In this document: in pieces, positions 1 through 5,514 of the stretch | How the letters are laid out: every line of letters begins with the position of its first letter | Position numbering within the stretch: position 1 is the first letter of the stretch | From: Chloroflexota bacterium | GTDB lineage: Bacteria > Chloroflexota > FW602-bin22 > JACPRP01 | Length of the DNA stretch: 8,163 nucleotides | Reading direction: 5' to 3' | NCBI GenBank assembly: GCA_016210495.1 | Contig: JACQUC010000224.1 | Coordinates: 1-8,163 of the forward strand | The notes under the pieces: model-generated | Told to the model about the DNA's origin: nothing | The model's database searches: none | What the model saw: only the letters and a program-made list of their open reading frames with translations | Program-made: the position numbers and the translations under genes

Positions 1-21
1 ATGTAGCAGTGGCCTCGTAGC

Positions 22-42
22 GTCGGGTCTTCGAGACCCGAC
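22..42. repeat. Perfect inverted repeat (9-bp arms, 3-base loop)
   Basis: The arms GTCGGGTCT (22-30) and AGACCCGAC (34-42) are exactly complementary around the loop TCG. The hairpin lies about 50 bases past the end of the minus-strand glycosylase gene. No T-run follows on either strand, so it is not a classical intrinsic terminator. The flank reads CGTAGCG, resembling the CGTAGGGGCGG start of the palindrome near 6730, which suggests a dispersed REP-like intergenic family. It may stabilise a 3' end or simply be a repeat. Confidence 0.6.
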
Positions 43-90
43 CCCGGGGCCGTTCGTGCTGCCGACCACCCTGCCCACGCGTCACCATTT

Positions 91-744
91 TTATCCAGCC
101 GCAAACCTGCACGTAGAAACCAGTGGACACCCCGAACAAATCGGCTTCTTCAGGCAGGTCCTATTGCTATGGCGGACGATGAGCGCGTGGTACTCGTTGA
201 ATAGCGCCACGTCGTGAGGCAGGTGAGCCTCGAAGAAGCGGCGCAGTCCCTCGTAGTCGACGTCGTCGGAAGCGAGGCCCAGGCGTGACATCAGCCGCCT
301 GGTGTAGGCGTCGATCACAAACACCGGCTTGAACGCAGCGTAAAGGATGATCGAGTCGGCGGTCTCGGGGCCGATCCCCTTGACTGATAGCAATTCCTGG
401 CGGAGGCTGTCGACGTCGCTTGAGAACAGCACGTCGAGATCGTAGCCATAAGCGCGCAGGTGGTTCAGGAACGCCTTGATTTTCCCCGCCTTGGCGTTGA
501 AGAAGCGCGACGGGCGAATGAGCCGCGCCAGCTCGTCGATAGGCAGAGAATCGAGGGCAACTGGATCCAGGGCTGTCGCCGCCTTCAGGTTCGCGATCGC
601 CTTCTCCACGTTGGACCAGGTAACGGACTGCGTTAGAATCGCGCCGACAATCATCTCGAGCGCCGTCTCGGCCGGCCACCAGTGGCGAGGACCATAGTGC
701 TTCAAGAGGCGTTCGTAGATGTCGAGCAGAGTTTTCGTGCGCAA
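91..744 (-). CDS. Endonuclease III-family (HhH-GPD) DNA glycosylase with iron-sulfur motif
   Basis: A 217-residue protein of the endonuclease III/MutY/MagIII superfamily, which removes damaged bases in base excision repair. Seen: an N-terminal helix block with ILTQSVTWSNVEKA (36-49), a helix-hairpin-helix VKGIGPETADSI (121-132), the catalytic aspartate in VIDAYTRR (Asp145), and four C-terminal cysteines (197, 203, 206, 212) for a [4Fe-4S] cluster. The position of the Nth Schiff-base lysine (K120 in E. coli) is Glu127 here. This suggests a monofunctional glycosylase, closer to the 3-methyladenine MagIII/MpgII type than to true Nth; that substrate is inferred. Cysteine spacing is C-x5-C-x2-C-x5-C, one residue shorter than in E. 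coli Nth. The start is TTG, preceded by GGAGGA at a good distance. It is the last gene of the minus-strand set. Confidence 0.9.
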   Translation of the reverse strand: MRTKTLLDIYERLLKHYGPRHWWPAETALEMIVGAILTQSVTWSNVEKAIANLKAATALDPVALDSLPIDELARLIRPSRFFNAKAGKIKAFLNHLRAYGYDLDVLFSSDVDSLRQELLSVKGIGPETADSIILYAAFKPVFVIDAYTRRLMSRLGLASDDVDYEGLRRFFEAHLPHDVALFNEYHALIVRHSNRTCLKKPICSGCPLVSTCRFAAG

Positions 745-750
745 GCGGTG

Positions 751-762
751 TCCTCCGGAGGA
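751..762 (-). promoter_or_regulatory. Ribosome binding site inside a 12-bp palindrome, glycosylase gene
   Basis: The sequence TCCTCCGGAGGA is its own reverse complement. On the minus strand its second half, GGAGGA, is a near-perfect Shine-Dalgarno sequence 6-7 bases before the TTG start at 744. This decides the start of the glycosylase gene. The first half could pair with the Shine-Dalgarno sequence (4-bp stem, CCGG loop), a weak possible brake on translation. Confidence 0.6.
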
Positions 763-803
763 ATTCTGCCAGAAACGGGGGGTTGGCGCAAGGGGCGGCG
801 TTG

Positions 804-1304
804 CTATCGATTCCCCAGTGCCAGGCTCAACGCCATTGTCAGCTTGACAATGTCGCGGTCGGTGCGGCGCAGGCGAGAGGCCAGCACGACGGCGATATTG
901 CGGATCACGAGGTAGCCGAGCGTCGGATCGGCCTCGGCCAGGTGCTCGAAGTCAGCTTTGGCGATCTCCAGCAGCGCGCACTCGCCGCGCGCCGTCACCG
1001 TGGCCGAGCGCTCCGTATCCTGCAGAAGACCCATCTCGCCGAAGAACTGCGGCGCATCCAGTCGCACCAGCGTCTTCTCCTTCACCCCCTCCACGGGCAC
1101 CGTAAGGGCCAGGCCTAGCTGCTTGGTTACCTCTACCGATCCCCTGGCCAGGATGAAAAGCGAGTCGCCTTGTTCGCCTTCGCGCAGGATGATGGCTCCC
1201 GAGGGAACCATTTGCGGGCGGACGGTGCTCAGGATTACTCCCAGTTGCGCCTCTGCAAGCCCGGCAAATATGGGGATCGCCCGCAGCGCGTCAACATCGC
1301 TCAC
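804..1304 (-). CDS. Stand-alone cyclic-nucleotide-binding domain protein
   Basis: A 166-residue soluble protein consisting of one cNMP-binding domain of the Crp/CNG type, with no helix-turn-helix after it. Seen: a start FxGL-type helix (13-16), the β-roll with REGEQGDSLFILARGSVEV (41-59), and the phosphate-binding cassette FFGEMGLLQDTERSATV (87-103). The cassette includes Gly-Glu (89-90) and Arg99-Ser-Ala, the residues that hold the cyclic phosphate and ribose in the family, so the pocket looks functional. Lys/Arg-rich C-helices follow (130-155). The GTG start overlaps the TGA stop of the channel gene (GTGA, 1301-1304), which implies translational coupling. I infer that it senses cAMP or cGMP and acts on, or with, the channel. 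A separate signalling role is possible; a transcription factor is unlikely. Confidence 0.88.
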   Translation of the reverse strand: MSDVDALRAIPIFAGLAEAQLGVILSTVRPQMVPSGAIILREGEQGDSLFILARGSVEVTKQLGLALTVPVEGVKEKTLVRLDAPQFFGEMGLLQDTERSATVTARGECALLEIAKADFEHLAEADPTLGYLVIRNIAVVLASRLRRTDRDIVKLTMALSLALGNR

Positions 1305-2530
1305 GTTGCCCTCGGAATGCCTATGGCGGTATCGCCGGCGGAGATCACATGGTCATCGCTCGGGTTGACCAGCACGCGGATACCCCCCTGTTCGAAGCGA
1401 AGGAAATCCATACCAGCCTCGTTGAACTGTTGCTTGATGAACTTATCTACCAGGGAGTAGTCGTCCGTGAGAAGGTCGTCGAGGCTGAGCCCCGTCTTCT
1501 CGGTGACGATGGCCAGCGTCAAGAAGCCCCGGCGGCTGTGCAGCGCGTGAAAAAGCTCGCCGAAGGTCCGACCGGCGTACTCGGCCGGGATCGGCGCGCT
1601 GCGCAGCCCGGCGCCGGAGCGCGAAAGCACGCCACGGACGACGTCGGAGATGCCGGGCACAGTCGCGGCGCTGGAGAGCAGGAAGCTGTTGAACTCGCCG
1701 GTAATGACGATCTCGTCCGCCCCCGCGCGACGCAGGTGCGCCTCGCTCTTCGTATCGAGCGCCTCGGCGGTCACCTTGATACTTCCCTTGAGGCTCTTCA
1801 GTGCCAGCGTGACGAGGGTCGTCCGTTCGTCGGAGGGGACGCCGCGTGACGCGTCCGCCAGGACGATCGCCGCGCGGGCACGCTCGGCGTGGGCGCGATT
1901 CAGGACGGCCTCGTGCGCCGGGTCGCCGTGCGTGTAGCTGATGTCCGGGTCGTGGTAGCGCAGCAGGACCTCGCTCATTGCGCTCACGGGCATCTCGTTG
2001 ACCAGCACAACCTGCTCCCCTGGAACCGCGAAGAGTCCTTCCAGCACGCGCTCCGCGTGTTGGTTCCAACCGCACACCAGCACGTGGTCGTTCATCCTCT
2101 CGATCACCTCCTGCTTTCGGTCCCTCCTGATCTTATTGGCTACCATCAGCGAAGCCAGGGTCGCGGTGAAGAGCGACATCATAGTCATGCCGCTGAGCAT
2201 AAGCGCCGCCGCAAGGATGCGACCGATGCCTGTGTGCGGTGTGAAGTCGCCGTAGCCCACGGTGGTCATCGTGACGATGCCAAACCACAGCGCTTCCCCA
2301 AGCGAAGGAAAGCTCTCCTGGCCCTCTCTCACCTCGAGCACGTAGATTGTCCCTGCCCCAATAAGCAAAAGGCCGACGGCTACGGCCCCGATCAAAGGAA
2401 TATGCTCGTGCTGCACCGCCAGCCAATAGTGCCTGGCGATGCCGATCAGCGATCCGACGCCCGGGAGTCGCGAGGTAAGTCCGGGCGCCGCTGTACTCGA
2501 GGTGGCCTTGCTACTAATGGCGCGTGCCAT
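1301..2530 (-). CDS. Two-TM potassium channel with RCK (TrkA-N/TrkA-C) domain
   Basis: A 409-residue inner-membrane K+ channel subunit of the MthK-like plan. Numbering from ATG 2530: TM1 about 44-66, pore helix then selectivity filter TMTTVGYGD (87-95), TM2 about 101-129. An RCK Rossmann domain opens with DHVLVCGWNQHAERVLEGL (148-166), whose glycine motif is degenerate (GWNQHA). A TrkA-C-like end contains NPSDDHVISAGDTAIGI (389-405). Four subunits should form the pore, with the RCK ring gating it in response to a ligand. The open frame extends to TTG 2599 and ATG 2572, but those lie in the -35 and -10 boxes of the promoter, so ATG 2530 is chosen; its Shine-Dalgarno sequence is weak (GAGTGAG). 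No voltage-sensor helices are present. It is coupled to the following cNMP-binding gene. Confidence 0.92.
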   Translation of the reverse strand: MARAISSKATSSTAAPGLTSRLPGVGSLIGIARHYWLAVQHEHIPLIGAVAVGLLLIGAGTIYVLEVREGQESFPSLGEALWFGIVTMTTVGYGDFTPHTGIGRILAAALMLSGMTMMSLFTATLASLMVANKIRRDRKQEVIERMNDHVLVCGWNQHAERVLEGLFAVPGEQVVLVNEMPVSAMSEVLLRYHDPDISYTHGDPAHEAVLNRAHAERARAAIVLADASRGVPSDERTTLVTLALKSLKGSIKVTAEALDTKSEAHLRRAGADEIVITGEFNSFLLSSAATVPGISDVVRGVLSRSGAGLRSAPIPAEYAGRTFGELFHALHSRRGFLTLAIVTEKTGLSLDDLLTDDYSLVDKFIKQQFNEAGMDFLRFEQGGIRVLVNPSDDHVISAGDTAIGIPRAT

Positions 2531-2570
2531 TGCACTCACTCGACAGTCTTGGAGCCTAAGGTCCGGAAGC

Positions 2571-2599
2571 ATTGTACCAAGGCCGGTAGGTCGAGTCAA
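2571..2599 (-). promoter_or_regulatory. Sigma70-type promoter of the channel/sensor/glycosylase set
   Basis: Read on the minus strand: -35 TTGACT (2599-2594), a 17-base spacer and -10 TACAAT (2576-2571). Each hexamer matches five of six consensus bases and the spacing is ideal. Transcription would start near 2564, giving a leader of about 34 bases before ATG 2530. This excludes the upstream in-frame starts at 2599 and 2572. It stands back to back with the promoter of MFS1. Confidence 0.75.
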
Positions 2600-2615
2600 T
2601 GATCTTCGGCCATTG

Positions 2616-2635
2616 CGTCAACACGTCACTTGACT
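2616..2635. promoter_or_regulatory. Possible operator between the divergent promoters
   Basis: Between the two -35 boxes lie the direct repeat CGTCA-ACA-CGTCA (2616-2628) and the inverted pair GTCAA (2617-2621) / TTGAC (2630-2634). The second arm overlaps the -35 box of the plus-strand promoter. This layout suits a regulator controlling one or both directions. The arms are only 5 bp, so chance is possible, and no regulator gene is in the window. Confidence 0.25.
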
Positions 2636-2659
2636 AACCCCGCCAAAGAGGCCTAAACT
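2630..2659 (+). promoter_or_regulatory. Sigma70-type promoter of the MFS array
   Basis: -35 TTGACT (2630-2635), an 18-base spacer and -10 TAAACT (2654-2659): five and four matches to consensus. Transcription would begin near 2666. That would leave only about six leader bases before the TTG at 2672 but about 50 before the TTG at 2717, which supports the later start of MFS1. Confidence 0.6.
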
Positions 2660-2701
2660 AGGCGCGTTGTCTTGGCGTCGTTTTCACAAGCACGTAAGGC
2701 C

Positions 2702-2707
2702 GGGAGG
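2702..2707 (+). promoter_or_regulatory. Shine-Dalgarno GGGAGG deciding the MFS1 start
   Basis: GGGAGG stands nine bases before TTG 2717. The in-frame TTG codons at 2672 (no ribosome site) and 2708 (zero spacing) are poorer. Starting at 2717 gives 388 residues, aligning residue for residue with MFS4 and with the remnant at 4040. Confidence 0.65.
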
Positions 2708-2716
2708 TTGGCGTTT

Positions 2717-3883
2717 TTGGGGCCGGAAGCGAGCAAAGATAAGATATTCGTCAAAGACTTTACGCTCACGTTCTCGGCATCGCTTCTGTTCTTGTCGGTT
2801 ACGAACCTGTTGATGCCGGTGGTGCCGCTTTACGTTCTCGCCATCGGAGGGAACGACGGCGAAATGGGCGTGATCGTAGCCGCGTACTACTTCATGACGC
2901 TGGCGTCCAGGCCTCTTGCCGGCCGATGGATTGCACGGGTCGGAACGGCGCGTCTCATGCGACTCTCGGCCGGCGCACTTTGCCTCAGCATCTTCGCCTA
3001 CCTGCTCGCCTCTGAGCCCACATCGATGCTGGCCGTGCGGGTGGCGCACGGCGCGACGATGGGACTGTACAGCACCTCGGCCAACACCCTGGTCACGTAC
3101 CTTGCCCCTGCTCGTCGCAGAGGCGAGACAATGAGTTTCTATTCCTTGGCCATTACGGTGTCCCAAGCAGTCGGGCCCGCGCTGGGGATATTCATTATGA
3201 GTGCCACGACTTTCAATGGGCTCTTTGTCACTGTGTCGCTTTTGGCTATCGTTCCTGCTTTTCTCGTCTGTCCGGTCGATCCCGCCGGCAAGCAGAGACC
3301 CACGAGCCGCCAGGCCGGTAGTTTTCTCAGCAGGGCAGCGCTCCTCCCGTCGTTTGGAGCATTCGTCGGCTTCTTTGCGGTCGGGCCTGCGGTCTCGTAC
3401 GTGCCCGCGTATGCGATGAAAAGGGGACTGGGCAATCCCGGACTGTTTTTCACCGCCTATGCCCTCGCGGCGTTGTTGGTGAGGCTGGCCGGTGGTAGGC
3501 TTTCGGACGTATTTGGCCGCACAAGGATCGTCGTGCCGGCGAACCTGTTGGTATGCGCGTCGATGCTGTGGCTATCGGTTGCCGTTGGGGCGTGGTCTCT
3601 TCTAGGCGTGGGAGCGGCATTCGGCGTAGCCAACGGCTTGCTGTACCCTCCGTTGGCGGCACAGGCCATCGACCGATCGTCGCCGGAGGAGCGTGGCAGC
3701 GCGATGGCAACTTTCCTGGGATCGATGGAGCTTGGTATAGCGCTGGGAGCCACGCTCGCACCGTTCATAGCGGCAGAGTTGTCAGTCAGTGCTGTTTGGG
3801 TCGTGGCGGGATTTGTGGCTCTTCTCGGTGCCGCGGTCTACACCCGTGAGGCCTGGCGCGAGAGACCGGTAGCGGCCACTTAA
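2717..3883 (+). CDS. MFS exporter 1 of a four-gene tandem array
   Basis: A 388-residue, 12-helix major facilitator in the inner membrane, probably a proton-driven exporter of a small molecule; the substrate cannot be read. Seen: N-terminal KDFTLTFSAS (13-22) leading into TM1; the loop 2-3 motif A SRPLAGRWIARVG (64-76), where the usual Asp is Ala73; motif B Arg108 to Gly116; RRRGE (133-137); motif C GPALG in TM5 (153-157), typical of antiporters; a central loop with PVDPAGKQRP (186-195); and a second, intact motif A GGRLSDVFGRTR (259-270). DRSSPEERGSAMATFLG (319-335) precedes TM11, which carries a buried Glu338. Arg108 and Glu338 are kept in all four paralogs. MFS1 is closest to MFS2 (tail YTRE). 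The frame extends upstream to TTG 2672, but promoter position, ribosome site and alignment favour 2717. Confidence 0.9.
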   Translation: MGPEASKDKIFVKDFTLTFSASLLFLSVTNLLMPVVPLYVLAIGGNDGEMGVIVAAYYFMTLASRPLAGRWIARVGTARLMRLSAGALCLSIFAYLLASEPTSMLAVRVAHGATMGLYSTSANTLVTYLAPARRRGETMSFYSLAITVSQAVGPALGIFIMSATTFNGLFVTVSLLAIVPAFLVCPVDPAGKQRPTSRQAGSFLSRAALLPSFGAFVGFFAVGPAVSYVPAYAMKRGLGNPGLFFTAYALAALLVRLAGGRLSDVFGRTRIVVPANLLVCASMLWLSVAVGAWSLLGVGAAFGVANGLLYPPLAAQAIDRSSPEERGSAMATFLGSMELGIALGATLAPFIAAELSVSAVWVVAGFVALLGAAVYTREAWRERPVAAT

Positions 3884-3904
3884 ATGAGGCTTGGTCATAA
3901 TTGG

Positions 3905-3970
3905 CTGGGAGGAATCTGGGGGTGCGGGCGTCTCGCCCGCGAGGGGGCGCTCCCGGCTCAACGTTCCCAG
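3905..3970. repeat. Intergenic inverted-repeat element after MFS1
   Basis: A core hairpin GCGGGCG (3924-3930) / CGCCCGC (3934-3940) with loop TCT is perfect. An outer pair CTGGGA (3905-3910) / TCCCAG (3965-3970) brackets it, with GGGAG/CTCCC between them. The whole could fold as a long stem on both strands. No T-run follows directly, so a terminator role is uncertain. It may be a dispersed repeat and could weaken readthrough from MFS1 into the remnant and MFS2. The rest of the gap up to 4039 shows no convincing promoter. Confidence 0.5.
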
Positions 3971-4039
3971 TCCACTTTTGCGCGCCGTGTTGGGATCAAT
4001 GACCATGCCTCAAATTAAGTAGGTTTCGAGAACAAATCA

Positions 4040-4213
4040 TTGCAACGGGAACCAGATGGCGACAGGATCTTCGGCGTCGATTTCACGCTTATGTGCGCAG
4101 CGGAGCGTGCTCCCATCAGCACGGTCTGGATCGCCGCCGGCTTTGTGGCTTTTCTTGGGGTGCTCCTCTATCTTCGCCAGTTGTTTCTGGAGCGGGCGGT
4201 GAGGGCGACGTGA
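4040..4213 (+). pseudogene. In-frame deletion relic of a fifth MFS paralog (57 codons)
   Basis: From TTG 4040 the frame reads an MFS N-terminus with GDRIFGVDFTLMCAA (residues 7-21), then directly ERAPISTVWIAAG, a single TM-like stretch and the tail ERAVRAT before TGA. Residues 1-21 match MFS4 position for position (Phe11, Asp14-Phe15, Cys19-Ala-Ala). Residues 23-57 match MFS4 residues 354-388 without a gap. The middle 331 codons (993 bases) are gone, frame kept. It resembles the MFS3/MFS4 subtype (compare ERASIS in MFS3 and RAP in MFS4), though its first codons are also close to MFS2 DNA. It cannot transport. Its stop overlaps the MFS2 start (GTGA), so if translated it serves as a coupled leader peptide. 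Its own ribosome site is weak. Confidence 0.85.
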
Positions 4214-5364
4214 CAGGCGACAGAATCTTCAACAAGGACTTCACGCTTACCTTCTCGGCATCGTTCCTGTTCTGGTCGGTCACCAACCTGCTCATACCGC
4301 TGCTCCCACTCTATGTTCTGACCATCGGGGGAAGCGACAGCGACATGGGTTTGATTGTGGCCGCCTACTGGTCCACGGCTATGCTGTCCAGGACGGTAGC
4401 TGGACGATGCATCGCCTGGCTCGGGCCGGCACGTCTGATGCGCATCTCGGCCGGAGTGCTGTGTGTGAGCGTTTTCGCCTATCTGTTGGCCGCTGCCCCC
4501 TCGTCGCTGCTGATCGTGAGATTGGCGCACGGGGCAGCGATGGGAGTATATAGCACATCGGCGAGCACGCTGGTGGGCTACCTTGCCCCCGTGCGCCGCA
4601 GAGGCGAGACCATCGGCATCTATTCCACGGCCCTCTCGCTGTCGCAGGCAGTCGGGCCCGCGGTCGGCATAGCCCTGCTGAGCTACGCGAGCTTCGCGGG
4701 GCTGTTTGTGATAGTATGGCTGATGGCCACCATTCCGCTCGTTCTTACCTACCCGGTGGATCGCGCGGGCAAGCACCGGCCCGAGGACCGCCGTGCGGGT
4801 CGGTTTTTCAGTCGGGGGGCACTGTTGCCGGCCATTGGAGCGGTTGTTGGCTTCGCGGCGTTCGGCCCGGTAAGCTCATACATCCCTGTGTACAGTATGG
4901 AAAAAGGGCTCGCGAACCCCGGGCTTTTTTTTACGGCCTATGCCATCGGGGGCATCGCTGTACGCGCAGTCGGCGGCAGGCTTTCCGACACGTTCGGCCG
5001 CACGCAGATCGTCATACCCGCCAGCGCGCTGATTTGCGGGTCAATGCTCTGGCTCTCGGTAGCGGCCGGGGCCTGGTCAATAGTCGGAGTGGGGGTTGTT
5101 TACGGAACGGCCAACGGTTTGCTGTACCCAGCCCTTATGGCGCAGGCGGTGGACCGATCGTCGTGGGAAGAGCGAGGGAGCGCTATGGCCACCTTCCTCT
5201 GCGCGATGGAGCTCGGCATATCCGTGGGGGCGATGCTCGCCTCGTTAATAGTCGCGAGCTTTCCCCTGAGCGTCGTTTGGTTAATGTCCGCCGCCATCGC
5301 TGCTGTGGGCGCGCTGATCTACACCCGTGAATGGCTGCGCGAGAAAGCGGTTGGTGTGGCGTGA
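4210..5364 (+). CDS. MFS exporter 2 of the array
   Basis: A 384-residue, 12-helix major facilitator, colinear with MFS1 from family residue 5 onward with no net gap. Seen, in its own numbering: the KDFTLTFSAS entry to TM1 (9-18); a degenerate first motif A GRCIAWLG (65-72), in which both the Asp and the following Arg of the family are lost (Ala69, Trp70); RRRGE (129-133); GPAVG in TM5 (149-153); PVDRAGKHRP; the second motif A GGRLSDTFGRTQ; and a Glu in TM11 (AMELGIS). Probably a proton-coupled exporter; substrate unknown. GTG 4210 overlaps the stop of the upstream relic by four bases and has GAGG at 4201-4204. The frame is open upstream to GTG 4093, but those residues are an out-of-frame reading of the relic and do not match the family. 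Confidence 0.9.
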   Translation: MTGDRIFNKDFTLTFSASFLFWSVTNLLIPLLPLYVLTIGGSDSDMGLIVAAYWSTAMLSRTVAGRCIAWLGPARLMRISAGVLCVSVFAYLLAAAPSSLLIVRLAHGAAMGVYSTSASTLVGYLAPVRRRGETIGIYSTALSLSQAVGPAVGIALLSYASFAGLFVIVWLMATIPLVLTYPVDRAGKHRPEDRRAGRFFSRGALLPAIGAVVGFAAFGPVSSYIPVYSMEKGLANPGLFFTAYAIGGIAVRAVGGRLSDTFGRTQIVIPASALICGSMLWLSVAAGAWSIVGVGVVYGTANGLLYPALMAQAVDRSSWEERGSAMATFLCAMELGISVGAMLASLIVASFPLSVVWLMSAAIAAVGALIYTREWLREKAVGVA

Positions 5365-5417
5365 AGCGAATGCGTAGAGCGCTACGAACTTTCGGTGGTG
5401 ACCGTACACAACGGGGC

Positions 5418-5460
5418 TTAACCGCTGAGACATAGAGGCACGGAGAGGCGCGGAGAATTG
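5418..5460 (+). repeat. Purine-rich dispersed repeat, copy 1
   Basis: A run with near 10-base periodicity: TTAACCGCTGAGACATAG, then AGGCACGGAGAGGCGCGGAG, ending near 5460. It resembles the widespread 'CCACAGAGACACAGAGGCACGGAG' type of intergenic repeat in environmental bacteria and shares the CGGAGA-n-GCGGAGA pattern and orientation with the copy at 6674. It lies in the 150-base gap between MFS2 and MFS3. No coding role is seen. Confidence 0.6.
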
Positions 5461-5478
5461 GAGGACGGCTCCGTGGTC

Positions 5479-5491
5479 AACGGTTACCGTT
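5479..5491. promoter_or_regulatory. Palindrome AACGGT-T-ACCGTT before MFS3
   Basis: Perfect 6-bp arms around one central base, ending nine bases before the MFS3 Shine-Dalgarno sequence GGGAGG (5500-5505). The compact odd-centred dyad looks like a small repressor site, or a short hairpin in the leader. No clear promoter hexamers flank it, and chance cannot be ruled out. Confidence 0.3.
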
Positions 5492-5514
5492 CGTGAAATG
5501 GGAGGATCACGTTG

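Noticed and set aside
1..90. Coding sequence at the left edge
   Set aside because: The opening ATG is followed at once by TAG and no sizeable frame continues; only the inverted repeat is supported.
2531..2599. TTG 2599 or ATG 2572 as start of the channel
   Set aside because: Both overlap the -35 and -10 boxes of a strong minus-strand promoter and would lie upstream of the transcript.
1889..2602. Long plus-strand open frame opposite the channel gene
   Set aside because: The translation is low-complexity His/Arg-rich with no domain and lies fully antisense to a clear K+ channel; it is a shadow caused by GC-rich codon use. The same holds for plus-strand frames at 958-1368 and 1349-1849.
2672..2716. 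TTG 2672 as start of MFS1
   Set aside because: It lies about six bases after the predicted transcription start, has no ribosome site and adds 15 residues absent from the paralogs.
3990..4020. Promoter TTGGGA with AATTAA or TTAAGT before the relic
   Set aside because: With the best spacing (17) the -10 hexamer is poor, and with the better hexamer the spacer is 19; not convincing.
4093..4209. Upstream extension of the MFS2 frame to GTG 4093
   Set aside because: The added residues (starting MRSGACSHQ) are an out-of-frame reading of the relic's C-terminal DNA and match nothing in the paralogs; GTG 4210 has a ribosome site and the right length.
5373..5386. Hairpin CGTAG-AGCG-CTACG after MFS2 as a terminator
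   Set aside because: The stem is only 5 bp and is followed by AACTTT rather than a T-run; too weak to call.
5418..5460. CRISPR-like array
   Set aside because: The periodicity is about 10 bases within a single short purine-rich element, with no repeat-spacer structure and no cas genes.
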